Shown here: positions 54,334 through 63,290 of the stretch, in pieces | Numbering within the stretch: position 1 is the stretch's first letter | Layout: every line of letters begins with the position of its first letter | From: Aurantibrevibacter litoralis | GTDB taxonomy: Bacteria; Bacteroidota; Bacteroidia; Flavobacteriales; Flavobacteriaceae | Assembly (NCBI RefSeq): GCF_034651555.1 | Contig: NZ_JAYEEQ010000001.1 | Coordinates: 124,001-188,000 of the forward strand | Direction of reading: 5' to 3' | Length of the DNA stretch: 64,000 nt | Program-made: the position numbers and the translations under genes | The notes under the pieces: model-generated | Databases searched by the model: none | The model's input: only the letters and a program-made list of their open reading frames with translations | What the model was told of the DNA's origin: nothing

Positions 54334-54433
54334 ATAAAGAGAAGGGACTCAAGGATTTCTTAAGGGTTCAAATATAGTGTATAACGAACTAAAGACAACA
54401 TTAGTATGTGTAGGTGATGTTGCAAAACCTTTG

Positions 54434-54441
54434 TACTTTTG
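54434..54441 (+). promoter_or_regulatory. -7 box (TACTTTTG) of the nfu-like gene
   Basis: It matches TANNTTTG, 15 bp before the ATG at 54457. No -33 partner at the normal distance. Confidence 0.5.
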
Positions 54442-54456
54442 CAGAAAACACATCTC

Positions 54457-55362
54457 ATGGAGAAAGAATATAGTATAACCTTGATCCCGACAAGCAATCC
54501 GGCGATCATAAAATTCGAGACCAATCAGTTTATCACTAAAAATACCAGCTACGAATTTAAAAATATCGATGAAGCTAAGCAGTCTCCCCTGGCACAACAA
54601 TTATTTTACCTTCCGTTTGTAAAAACAGTCTATATTTCGGCAAATTTTATTGCTATAGAACGATTTGATATTGTGGCTTGGGAAGATGTGCAGGATGAAG
54701 TAGCACAGCAATTAGTAGAATACTTAAATGCAGGAGAAGAAGTAGTTATTGAAGGTAGTAGTCCACAAAAAAAAGCGATTACCGTATATGCGGAAGTAAC
54801 GCCAAATCCGGCCGTAATGAAGTTTGTAACCAATCAGCGATTGGTTGTTACCGGATTTGAATTTAAAAATATTGAAGACGCGGCAGATTCTGCTCTTGCT
54901 ACGGCTCTTTTTCAACTTCCGTTTGTAAAAGAGGTTTTTATTGATGAAAATTATGTGTCTATCAATAAATACAATGTCACCGAATGGGATGATGTGATTC
55001 ATGAAATTCGCGAACTCATTCGCCATTTTGTCGCCGAAGGAAACGACGTCGTTGCTCCCGATAGCGTTGCGCACAAACAGGCAATAACCCCGGTGATGCA
55101 GTTGCAGGATGCAACCTTAGACGACACCTCTAAACAGATTATAGATATCTTGGAAGAATATGTGAAACCCGCCGTGGCAAGCGATGGAGGCAATATCATG
55201 TTTAAATCCTACGAAGCGGAAAGCAAAACCGTAAATGTAATTTTGCAAGGCGCTTGTAGCGGGTGTCCGTCATCGACTTTTACCCTTAAAAACGGGATCG
55301 AAACTATGCTGAAAAATATGATGGGTGATAAAGTAAGTCACGTAGTTGCACTCAATGGGTAA
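54457..55362 (+). CDS. Nfu-type iron-sulfur carrier with two N-terminal domains
   Basis: An iron-sulfur cluster carrier that delivers clusters to apo-proteins. Starting at ATG 54457 it has 301 aa; a TTG six codons upstream overlaps the -7 box. Two Nfu N-terminal domains stand in tandem: SNPAIIKFETNQF with FKNIDEAKQSPLAQQLFYLP, and PNPAVMKFVTNQRLVVTGFE with FKNIEDAADSALATALFQLP. The NifU C-terminal domain follows with the cluster ligands C267-S-G-C270. A single N domain is the usual form. Confidence 0.92.
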   Translation: MEKEYSITLIPTSNPAIIKFETNQFITKNTSYEFKNIDEAKQSPLAQQLFYLPFVKTVYISANFIAIERFDIVAWEDVQDEVAQQLVEYLNAGEEVVIEGSSPQKKAITVYAEVTPNPAVMKFVTNQRLVVTGFEFKNIEDAADSALATALFQLPFVKEVFIDENYVSINKYNVTEWDDVIHEIRELIRHFVAEGNDVVAPDSVAHKQAITPVMQLQDATLDDTSKQIIDILEEYVKPAVASDGGNIMFKSYEAESKTVNVILQGACSGCPSSTFTLKNGIETMLKNMMGDKVSHVVALNG

Positions 55363-55387
55363 TTTTTTAGCAGCCATTTTTTCCTTT

Positions 55388-55409
55388 GGGATGAAATCCC
55401 TATTTTTAT
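55388..55409 (+). terminator. Weak terminator after the nfu-like gene
   Basis: GGGAT (55388-55392) and ATCCC (55396-55400) around GAA, followed by TATTTTTATC. The stem is short, so read-through into the dodecin gene is possible. Confidence 0.4.
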
Positions 55410-55434
55410 CAAAATTCATAAAAATTATAAGATT

Positions 55435-55635
55435 ATGGCAATTTTAAAAGTAATTGAAGTTTTGGCAAATTCTAAAACCAGTTGGGAAGATGCTACAAGG
55501 AAGGCAGTATCACAAGCTTCTAAAACCGTAAAGAATATTCGTTCGGTGTATGTACAGGAACAGAATGCCGTTGTTGAAGGTGGTGAAATATCCGAATTTC
55601 GGGTAAATGTAAAAATCACTTTCGAAATCCAGTAA
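55435..55635 (+). CDS. Dodecin family flavin-binding protein
   Basis: 66 aa. Dodecins assemble as hollow dodecamers that bind flavins or their degradation products, protecting against photochemistry. The compact beta-alpha-beta-beta fold reads LKVIEVLANSKTSWEDATRK (the flavin-stacking Trp is in SWEDA), AVSQASKTVKNIRSVYVQEQ and EFRVNVKITFEI. It sits between the nfu-like gene and a strong terminator. Confidence 0.93.
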   Translation: MAILKVIEVLANSKTSWEDATRKAVSQASKTVKNIRSVYVQEQNAVVEGGEISEFRVNVKITFEIQ

Positions 55636-55658
55636 CTCTTAATTTCTACATGGTTTAC

Positions 55659-55695
55659 GTGCATAAAAAGCGCCTTTTTGGCGCTTTTTATGCAC
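55659..55695 (+). terminator. Strong terminator after dodecin
   Basis: A perfect 16-bp stem (55659-55674 with 55680-55695) around a TTTTT loop; GTGCATAAAAAGCGCC on the left arm. Because of its internal A and T runs it can terminate both strands. Confidence 0.85.
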
Positions 55696-55739
55696 TATAA
55701 TTTTTATAAATAGTTCGTTGCCCCTAAAAATGGTTTGGT

Positions 55740-57776
55740 ATGACGCAGAAACACACCAATGCGCTTATTCACGAGAGCAGTCCTTATCTTCTACAACATG
55801 CTCATAATCCTGTACATTGGTACCCTTGGCGCCAGAATGTACTGCAATATGCTCAAAAAGAAAATAAACTCCTCTTGGTTAGTATTGGCTATGCAGCCTG
55901 TCATTGGTGCCATGTTATGGAACACGAATGTTTTGAAGATGAAGATGTGGCAGAGGTCATGAACCGAAATTTTATAAACATTAAGATAGATCGCGAAGAA
56001 CGTCCCGATATAGATCATGTGTATATGGATGCCCTACAAATGATAACCGGAAGCGGAGGTTGGCCTTTAAATATCATTGCCCTTCCGGACGGACGTCCTT
56101 TTTGGGGAGCTACATTTGTAAAAAAAGTACCATGGGTACAGGCTTTAGAGCAACTGTCTACCTTGTATCGTACTGAACCGGAAAAGGTCATCACCTATGC
56201 CACGCAACTTTCAGAAGGAATAAAATCTATAAACCTTATCCCGAAAGCGAAAGATACAACCCTATGCACCCTGTCCCAATTGGGTCACGCGGTACAAAAA
56301 TGGGCGCAAACTTTCGATAACCAAATGGGAGGATATCTGTGTGCACCAAAGTTTATGATGCCCAATCACCTTGAGTTTCTTTTGTTTTATGCCACACAAA
56401 ACAAGGATGAAGCCATTATGTCGTATGTAAATACTACATTAACTGCCATGGCCTATGGCGGAATATACGACCAAATTGGAGGTGGTTTTGCGCGTTATGC
56501 TGTAGATACCAAATGGCATGTGCCCCATTTTGAAAAAATGCTTTACGACAATGGACAACTCATAAGCTTGTATGCCAAAGCCTATGCCGTTACTAAAAAC
56601 CAATGGTATAAACAGGTTGTTGAGGAAACCATTACGTTTTGTTGCCGGGAACTGCACAGTGCCGAAAACGCTTTTTTTTCTTCCTTAGATGCCGACAGCC
56701 TTACTCCCGAAGGTGATTTGGAAGAAGGAGCCTATTATGTATGGACTGAGAACGAATTAAAAGTATTGCTTACAGATCGGTTTCCTATTTTTAGGGACTA
56801 TTACAATATTAACGATTATGGGCATTGGGAGCAGGGTCGCTACGTGTTGATACGAAAGACATCCAATCAGGAACTAGCTCAAAAGCACGGCATCTCCGTA
56901 GCGCATTTGACCGAAATTATAGACGATTGCAAACAAGACTTACTTATGGTAAGAGCCAAAAGAAATGCACCCCGAAGAGACGACAAGATAATTACCAGTT
57001 GGAATGCGCTAATGCTTAACGGCCTCATTGATGCCTATCGGTATGTGGGGCATGAGACTTTTTTAAAGCTGGCTTTGAATCTTGCCCATTTTATAGCGGA
57101 AAACCTGACTAAAAAAGATGGGAGTCTTTACCGAACCTATAAAAACGGAAAGGCATCCTTAAATGCGTATTTGGAAGACTACGCCGCGCTTATTGCGGCG
57201 TATATTAATTTATATCAGGTGGTTTTCGACGAAAAGTGGTTGTTTAAGGCCAAGGCATTACACGCGTATTGTCTCACCTATTTCTACGATTCCGAAAGTG
57301 GATTGTTTTCCTTTACCTCCTCTGAGGATGATTTTTTTATTCGGAAAACCATAGAAACCTATGACAATGTCATTCCATCATCAAACTCCATAATGGCCCA
57401 AAATAGTTTCCTATTATCTCGGTTTTTTTCTGATGTACAGTACGATCAAGTATGCCAGAAAATGGCGGTCACTATGCAAAAAGAATACCTTGCAAATCCG
57501 CAAAGCTATGCCCATTGGTTGCATTTGGTGCTGTACTACAAGCTTCCCTTTTATGAAATAGGCATGGTAGGAGAAGATTACCTAAAGAAGGCACGAGAAA
57601 TAAGCTCGCATTATGTACCCAACGCAATCTTAGCTGCAACAAAGCAAGACAGCCGCATACCACTCTTACAGCAGCGCTATGTAAAAGATAAAACCTTGTA
57701 TTATTGTTGTGTGGGTGGGGCGTGTCAATTACCGGACACCGAATCCTCATCCATTCTAAAAATCGTAAGCCCATAG
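55740..57776 (+). CDS. DUF255 thioredoxin-domain protein (YyaL/SPATA20 family)
   Basis: 678 aa. The family opening HESSPYLLQHAHNPVHWYPW is followed by a thioredoxin-like domain with C54-H-W-C57 (GYAACHWCHVMEHECF), then a large alpha/alpha-barrel region related to N-acylglucosamine 2-epimerases and glycosidases (GGIYDQIGGGFARYAVDTKW, WHVPHFEKMLYDNGQL, RDDKIITSWNALMLNGLIDA). The biochemical function of the family is unknown. Cytosolic; alone between the dodecin terminator and the MscS gene. Confidence 0.94.
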   Translation: MTQKHTNALIHESSPYLLQHAHNPVHWYPWRQNVLQYAQKENKLLLVSIGYAACHWCHVMEHECFEDEDVAEVMNRNFINIKIDREERPDIDHVYMDALQMITGSGGWPLNIIALPDGRPFWGATFVKKVPWVQALEQLSTLYRTEPEKVITYATQLSEGIKSINLIPKAKDTTLCTLSQLGHAVQKWAQTFDNQMGGYLCAPKFMMPNHLEFLLFYATQNKDEAIMSYVNTTLTAMAYGGIYDQIGGGFARYAVDTKWHVPHFEKMLYDNGQLISLYAKAYAVTKNQWYKQVVEETITFCCRELHSAENAFFSSLDADSLTPEGDLEEGAYYVWTENELKVLLTDRFPIFRDYYNINDYGHWEQGRYVLIRKTSNQELAQKHGISVAHLTEIIDDCKQDLLMVRAKRNAPRRDDKIITSWNALMLNGLIDAYRYVGHETFLKLALNLAHFIAENLTKKDGSLYRTYKNGKASLNAYLEDYAALIAAYINLYQVVFDEKWLFKAKALHAYCLTYFYDSESGLFSFTSSEDDFFIRKTIETYDNVIPSSNSIMAQNSFLLSRFFSDVQYDQVCQKMAVTMQKEYLANPQSYAHWLHLVLYYKLPFYEIGMVGEDYLKKAREISSHYVPNAILAATKQDSRIPLLQQRYVKDKTLYYCCVGGACQLPDTESSSILKIVSP

Positions 57777-57803
57777 CCTTAACAATAGTTTAGTGTTTTT
57801 TCC

Positions 57804-57835
57804 TTGACTTGTACCCTCCTATGCCCGTAGTTTTG
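57804..57835 (+). promoter_or_regulatory. Promoter of the MscS-like gene
   Basis: TTG at 57804-57806, a 21-bp spacer, and TAGTTTTG at 57828-57835, 18 bp before the ATG at 57854. It fits the TTG-N17-23-TANNTTTG form. Confidence 0.65.
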
Positions 57836-57853
57836 TATCTAAACTAAAAAATA

Positions 57854-58672
57854 ATGCAAAATTATACGGAATTTGAGAACTATCTTAACCAAGGAGTTTC
57901 ATGGTTAGTAAGTATATTACCCAATATTATAACTGCCATTCTCATATTAGTTATAGGCTTATGGGTCGTCCGCTTTATAAATAATATGGTTCGTAAGTTC
58001 TTTGTGAAAAAAGACTACGATCCCACCCTTGAAAGTTTTTTACAGAGTTTTATCAGTATTGCCCTAAAAGCGGTGCTTTTTGTTTTAGTGATAACGCAAT
58101 TAGGGGTACAATCTTCTTCCTTAGTGGCTATTGTGGGTGCAGCCGGACTTGCCGTAGGATTGGCGTTACAAGGGTCATTGGCCAATTTTGCGGGAGGTGT
58201 TTTAATATTGATTTTTAAACCTTTTAAGGTGGGCGATTTTATTTCGGCACAAGGAGTAGATGGCACGGTAAAAGAGATTACAATTTTTACCACCAAACTC
58301 AGCACCTTCGGAAATCAAATAGCGATAGTGCCTAACGGACAATTATCTAATAACAACATAATTAATTTTAACGCTCAAGACCTCCGAAGAGATAAAATCG
58401 TGGTAGGGATAGGGTATAGTGCTAATATTAAAAAAGCCAAAGAAATTCTGTTACAAATATGCCTCTCGCACCCTGATATCCTTAAAGAGCCGGCTCCTGA
58501 AGTGTACGTTGAAAATTTAGGAGATAGTTCGGTCGATTTACAGTTGCGATTTTGGGCAAAAAACGAACACTTTTGGGCAGCTCATTTTTTTGTGTTAGAA
58601 GAATTAAAAACACAGTTTGATGCTTCCGGTATAGAAATACCTTTCCCACAGCGGGTGATTTATCAGAAATAA
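57854..58672 (+). CDS. Small-conductance mechanosensitive channel (MscS family)
   Basis: An inner-membrane osmotic release valve. 272 aa, the usual size of the minimal MscS. Three hydrophobic helices (about 15-45, 60-85, 90-125); the pore-lining TM3 reads GAAGLAVGLALQGSLANFAG with alternating Gly/Ala; then FKPFKVGDFISAQGVDGTVK and IVPNGQLSNNNIINF of the beta domain, and the C-terminal cage ending in PFPQRVIYQK. Convergent with tsaB. Confidence 0.95.
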   Translation: MQNYTEFENYLNQGVSWLVSILPNIITAILILVIGLWVVRFINNMVRKFFVKKDYDPTLESFLQSFISIALKAVLFVLVITQLGVQSSSLVAIVGAAGLAVGLALQGSLANFAGGVLILIFKPFKVGDFISAQGVDGTVKEITIFTTKLSTFGNQIAIVPNGQLSNNNIINFNAQDLRRDKIVVGIGYSANIKKAKEILLQICLSHPDILKEPAPEVYVENLGDSSVDLQLRFWAKNEHFWAAHFFVLEELKTQFDASGIEIPFPQRVIYQK

Positions 58673-58707
58673 AAATCAAATTATTTTCATTGATTTAGCT
58701 GCCGGCA

Positions 58708-59379
58708 TTAGGACTTTTGCTGCAGCATAAAGTCTTTTAGGTAATACGGTTCAAAATAGGCAAGATCTTCGAAATCGGCAGCCGCATATTTTTCCCAAGA
58801 GAGGGCACTCATTTCTTTAGCTGAAGGTAGTGCCTTGGGGTGAAATGTAAGGTTAGGGCTATCAAGCAGTGTGCTGCATTTCTCGGCACCGCTCCCTACG
58901 AAATGCACTTTGGATTTTTGCGTCCATTCGTTAAAGGAATCTTCGTTTATTATTTCTGCCTTGGTATCGGCAATTTGTTGATAATTACTGTCGAAAACTG
59001 CGGAGTAGACCTCCATTCTTCGGGCATCTAACATAGGAACAATATAGGCATCGGGAGTTACGGCTATTTGGTGTGCCATGCTTTGCAGTGTGGCTACGGA
59101 AATTAAGGGAATATCCAAGGCATAGCACAAGCCTTTGGCTGCGGATACGCCTATGCGCAAACCGGTATACGAACCCGGCCCTTTGCTTACGGCAACAGCA
59201 CTAATGTCTGTAAAGGATAAAGAAGCTTCATCCAATACCTCCTTAATAAACACATGAAGCTGTTCCGAATGTGAATAGTTTATACTGTTATTTTCCTTCA
59301 AGGCTAATAACCTACCTTCACGTGCAATACCCACCGAACAATTTGTAGTGGCTGTTTCTAAGTTTAAAATAATACCCAT
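58708..59379 (-). CDS. tsaB: tRNA threonylcarbamoyladenosine biosynthesis protein TsaB
   Basis: Partner of TsaD in making t6A in ANN-decoding tRNAs. 223 aa with the ASKHA fold: ILNLETATTNCSVGIAREGR, YSHSEQLHVFIKEVLDEASL, VSKGPGSYTGLRIGVSAAKG and PMLDARRMEVYSAVF. There is no signal sequence; cytosolic. It lies 104 bp downstream of the efflux operon on the same strand and is convergent with the MscS gene. Confidence 0.96.
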   Translation of the reverse strand: MGIILNLETATTNCSVGIAREGRLLALKENNSINYSHSEQLHVFIKEVLDEASLSFTDISAVAVSKGPGSYTGLRIGVSAAKGLCYALDIPLISVATLQSMAHQIAVTPDAYIVPMLDARRMEVYSAVFDSNYQQIADTKAEIINEDSFNEWTQKSKVHFVGSGAEKCSTLLDSPNLTFHPKALPSAKEMSALSWEKYAAADFEDLAYFEPYYLKDFMLQQKS

Positions 59380-59483
59380 ACGAGTGCAAATATAGCCCTA
59401 AAACCAAATGTAGGAACCTTATTTTAAAAAAGGGGTACATGCAAAGTATATGCAGCCTAAGTCCTTGGTTGGGCACACTGTTC

Positions 59484-60824
59484 CTAATCTAAGGCTAAGG
59501 GTATCCCAAAATAAAATTCCAGTACCTTCAATCGGAAGATATAGTCATATTTGGTTCGGATAAGATCGGCTTCTGCATTATCTACACGAGCCTGTGCCTG
59601 ACTAAAATCAAATGAATTCATCAAGCCCACATCGTAGCGTTCTTTGGAATAGTCAAAGGCCAATTTTCTGGCATCCAATGTTTTTTGTGCTGCCTCATAG
59701 GATTTATAAGAACCTTTTACGTCGGTATAGGCTTGGTTTACATTGGTTTCTAAGGTCTGTTTGTCTTGCTCTAGCTGCAAACGGGCACGTTCCACGGCGA
59801 TCTCAGAACGCTTAATGTTGTTTTTTACACTGAATCCGTTGAACACAGGAACATTTATTTGGGCGCCATAGGCAATTCCGTCATTTAAAAATAGCTGTTC
59901 TCTAAATGATAGGAGTCGCCCGGTAAGTCGATCGAAATTTTGATCGGAATACCGGGTGTTGTAGTTAAAAAACGCACCCAACGTAGGATATCGTGCCCCC
60001 TTGGAAATCTCCAAATCTTTTAGTGCTACATCTACGTTAGACTGAGCAAATTTAATATCGTTTCTAAAGGTGAGTGCTTTGTCAAAAATGGTTTTCGGAG
60101 AATTGTCTAGGATATCGGAGAAAGGAACATCAAAATCCTCATCGGCAATATCAAAATTTTCATAGTCTGTAATTTGCAGCAGTTGCGCTAAATTTATTCT
60201 GGAAATTAGAATTAAGTTTTGAGCATTAACGATTTGCTGTTCCTGATTGGCAGCGGTAGCCTCAATTTCTAATAAGTCTCCCTTGGGAAGCACTCCGGAA
60301 TCTACCAATTCTTTGGTTCGCAATAAATCTTGTTGAGTAACTGCAAACTGGGCTTCAAAAACTTTTAACGATTCTTTGTTCGATAGAATTTGAAGATACC
60401 CATTGGCCACGGAAAGGCGGATATCATCTTTTAAATTATCTAACCGATACTGATTGGCCAAGGCGTTTAATTTGGCTCTGTTGAGCCGTTTAAAATTGCG
60501 CAGGCCATCAAAAAGAGTAAGGGATGAAGTGAGATTGGCAGATGCCGAAAGAATAGTCCCCGAAGAAAGCGCGTTGGTGGTAGGGTCTAAAACAAGTCCG
60601 GTACTGTTCGTTACATTAGAACTCCCGTTAAAATCCGGCAGAAAAGCACCGATAGCATCCGATTTATCGATGGTGGCGTTTTCCAAATCGAGCTCGAACT
60701 GAGCCACGCTAAGGTTATTTTCAACCGCATAATAGACACATTCCTCCAAGGTCCATTTTTTTAATTGGGCAGAACCCAATGCTACCGAAAACAGCAGGGT
60801 AAGTAAAATGATTCTTAATTTCAT
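59484..60824 (-). CDS. TolC-family outer membrane efflux protein
   Basis: The outer-membrane channel of a tripartite exporter. 446 aa from ATG 60824 (MKLRIILLTLLFSVALGSAQ signal peptide); a longer frame from 60875 would overlap the upstream adaptor stop and hide the signal. Two repeated OEP domains are visible: WTLEECVYYAVENNLSVAQF, ANLTSSLTLFDGLRNFKRLN, and later AQINVPVFNGFSVKNNIKRS with the C-terminal YDVGLMNSFDFSQAQARVDN. It follows the HlyD-like gene by 40 bp. Confidence 0.94.
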   Translation of the reverse strand: MKLRIILLTLLFSVALGSAQLKKWTLEECVYYAVENNLSVAQFELDLENATIDKSDAIGAFLPDFNGSSNVTNSTGLVLDPTTNALSSGTILSASANLTSSLTLFDGLRNFKRLNRAKLNALANQYRLDNLKDDIRLSVANGYLQILSNKESLKVFEAQFAVTQQDLLRTKELVDSGVLPKGDLLEIEATAANQEQQIVNAQNLILISRINLAQLLQITDYENFDIADEDFDVPFSDILDNSPKTIFDKALTFRNDIKFAQSNVDVALKDLEISKGARYPTLGAFFNYNTRYSDQNFDRLTGRLLSFREQLFLNDGIAYGAQINVPVFNGFSVKNNIKRSEIAVERARLQLEQDKQTLETNVNQAYTDVKGSYKSYEAAQKTLDARKLAFDYSKERYDVGLMNSFDFSQAQARVDNAEADLIRTKYDYIFRLKVLEFYFGIPLALD

Positions 60825-60864
60825 TACTGATTTATTTTTTGATTGCTGATTGTTTTTGTACTTC

Positions 60865-61992
60865 TTATTGTGCATTAGCTTCTTCGGCTCCTTTTTTAAT
60901 AGGCTCTGTCTTATTCCATACTTTTACCTTATCTAATTCGGTAATACCGGAAACAATTTCTACATTAACACCGTCAGAAACTCCGATTTCTACATCCTTT
61001 CGTTCAAACTTTTGATCGCCTACCGAAACTTCTACATAAGGTTTATCGGTAGTCTTATCAAATTGTAAAAGGGCTTCGGGAATAAGAAGAACACCTTCTT
61101 TTTTTTCTAATACAAGGGATGCATTAGCACTATACCCTGCACGGATAAAAAATTCATCCTCAATGGTTACATCGCCCTCAATTCTAAATTGCACGGCACC
61201 GGATTCTTCTACGCCCTTGGGTGCAATAAATTTTAAGGCAGCATCAAATTGTTTATTTTGAATAGCACCTAAACTAATTTTTAATGGCATACCGAGTTCC
61301 AGCTTGCCCACTTCTCCTTCATCTACCTTGCCTTCAAAAATCATTTTTCCCAAATCGGCAATAGTCGCTATGGTAGTACCGTCATTAAAATTGTTGCTCT
61401 GAATAACCTGATCTCCTTCTTTTATGGGGATTTCCAATAAGGTTCCGGAAACTGTGGCTCTAATGTTGGTGTTGGCGATAGAAGATCCGCCGGCAGAACC
61501 TACCCGAATAATTTGGTAATCGGATTGGGCATTTTGCAACTCTTGTTGCGCCTGATCGTATTGTAATTGCAGTGCGTTAAAATCTTGGCTAGAAATAACA
61601 CCTTTATCAAACAATACTTTGTTACGATCGTATTCAATTTTGATATTTCCCAAGGCTAATTGTGCATTACGTACCCTGCCACCGGCTTGGTTTAGCGTCT
61701 GTTCATTGGGCACCACCTTTATGGTGGCTATTAAATCGCCAGCATTAACTTCTACCCCTTCCTCTAAATAAATTTTATCAATAATACCCGTTATTTGGGG
61801 CTTAATTTCTACCTCGTCCTGCGGAATAACTTTTCCGGTAGCAACGGTTTTTTTCTCGACATCGCCAATAAAGGGCGTTTGGGTATCATACGTAATGGCC
61901 GATTTACTATTCGATTTTACAAAAAAAACGGCTGCCCACAAGGCGGCAATGACCAAAACACCGATTCCTACGTATTTTAAAATTTTATTCAT
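60865..61992 (-). CDS. Periplasmic adaptor subunit of an efflux pump (HlyD/MacA-like)
   Basis: 375 aa linking the inner-membrane permeases to the TolC-like channel. An N-terminal anchor helix (YVGIGVLVIAALWAAVFFV) is followed by a lipoyl-like half motif (EVEIKPQITGIIDKIYLEEG), a coiled-coil hairpin (about 100-150), the second half motif (IRATVSGTLLEIPIKEGDQV), a beta barrel and a membrane-proximal domain. Arrangement with FtsX-type permeases points to MacA rather than RND adaptors. Confidence 0.93.
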   Translation of the reverse strand: MNKILKYVGIGVLVIAALWAAVFFVKSNSKSAITYDTQTPFIGDVEKKTVATGKVIPQDEVEIKPQITGIIDKIYLEEGVEVNAGDLIATIKVVPNEQTLNQAGGRVRNAQLALGNIKIEYDRNKVLFDKGVISSQDFNALQLQYDQAQQELQNAQSDYQIIRVGSAGGSSIANTNIRATVSGTLLEIPIKEGDQVIQSNNFNDGTTIATIADLGKMIFEGKVDEGEVGKLELGMPLKISLGAIQNKQFDAALKFIAPKGVEESGAVQFRIEGDVTIEDEFFIRAGYSANASLVLEKKEGVLLIPEALLQFDKTTDKPYVEVSVGDQKFERKDVEIGVSDGVNVEIVSGITELDKVKVWNKTEPIKKGAEEANAQ

Positions 61993-62026
61993 TTTTTTGA
62001 TTTTAGTATTTGTATAATGGGTTGGG

Positions 62027-63289
62027 TTACTCTTCTCTTAATGCGTCTATGGGTTTAATGCTTACAGCACGCTGTGCGGGGATCAATCCGATTAACGTAC
62101 CCAAAATAATCATAATTAGTAATGCGCCTAATACATAGGGGATGGGTACCGTAGGATTTGTATAGGGAAAATCGATATCCTTGGTGGCATTATTAATCAA
62201 GCTGAGGACGCCTGCTCCTAAAATAATACCCATTACCCCGGCTACCATCGTTAAAAAAACAGATTCTAATATAATCTGCGCTTTTACCTCTCCTGGTGTT
62301 GCTCCCAGAGCGCGGCGTACCCCAATTTCTTTGGTGCGTTCCTTTACGGAAATAAGTAGGATATTTCCAATACCGATTACACCAGCCAAAATGGTGGCAA
62401 TGCCTACGACCAAGGATAAGAAGGTCAGGCCATTAGCAAAGCCTTTTATCCGTTTAAAAACCTCTCCAAGGTTAAAGGAACCAAAAGCCCTTTCATCTTT
62501 AGGGTTTACATGGTGTATGCTTTTTAAAATGGATTTTACATCTTTTTCTACCTGTACCACATCGGCGTCATCATAGGCGGCTATAATGAGCCACCCTACA
62601 TTTTCGCCGGTATTGTATAATTTTTGATAGGTGGTAAACGGAATGTAAATATCGCTATCGCTTTCAAAACCGCCGCCTGGCGTAAACTTATGTACGCCAA
62701 CCACTTGGAAATAAATATTGTCTATGCGAATGTATCCGCCTATAGGATTTTCATCCTTTTCAAAGAGTTCTTTTTGTGTACGCTCGCCTATAACACAAAC
62801 CTTTCTGGCCTGATCTATATCCTCATCATTAATAAACCGGCCACCATCGTATATTTTTTTGGTTGCTATTTTGGTCAGCACCGGAAAATCGCCGTAAACA
62901 GAATAATTCCCTGTTTTTTGACCTCTAACAATTGCCCCCGGCGCATCGCCAAAAACACCTCGTACATTTCTAGGCGCAATGTCTTTAATTTCAGGTATCC
63001 TATTCTGCAGTATAGGAATGTCTGTTAGTTTTAGTTGTACTTGTCTACCGGTTTTATATCCCTCATAGGGCATGCTGGTCGTTTGTGCCCAAGCGAACAT
63101 GCTGTTCATGGCTATGGTCTGAAACTGACGTTCAAAACCGTTGTCTAAGCCTTTAGCCGCACCAGCCAAAGCAATATAAATAAAGATGCCCCAAAGCACC
63201 CCAATAACGGTAATGATGGTACGTGTTTTGTTCTTGCTAATAGAGCCAAAAATTTCTTGCCATGTATTGCTGTCAAAAAGTATACGCAT
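62027..63289 (-). CDS. ABC transporter permease, MacB/FtsX type (second of two)
   Basis: 420 aa: an N-terminal membrane helix (TRTIITVIGVLWGIFIYIAL), a large MacB-like periplasmic domain (about 45-280), and three C-terminal helices with the FtsX signature around ISVKERTKEIGVRRALGATP. It lacks the ATP-binding domain of enterobacterial MacB, so a separate ATPase, not in the window, must energise it. ATG at 63287-63289 lies 1 bp from the stop of the first permease. Confidence 0.94.
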   Translation of the reverse strand: MRILFDSNTWQEIFGSISKNKTRTIITVIGVLWGIFIYIALAGAAKGLDNGFERQFQTIAMNSMFAWAQTTSMPYEGYKTGRQVQLKLTDIPILQNRIPEIKDIAPRNVRGVFGDAPGAIVRGQKTGNYSVYGDFPVLTKIATKKIYDGGRFINDEDIDQARKVCVIGERTQKELFEKDENPIGGYIRIDNIYFQVVGVHKFTPGGGFESDSDIYIPFTTYQKLYNTGENVGWLIIAAYDDADVVQVEKDVKSILKSIHHVNPKDERAFGSFNLGEVFKRIKGFANGLTFLSLVVGIATILAGVIGIGNILLISVKERTKEIGVRRALGATPGEVKAQIILESVFLTMVAGVMGIILGAGVLSLINNATKDIDFPYTNPTVPIPYVLGALLIMIILGTLIGLIPAQRAVSIKPIDALREE

Positions 63290-63290
63290 A

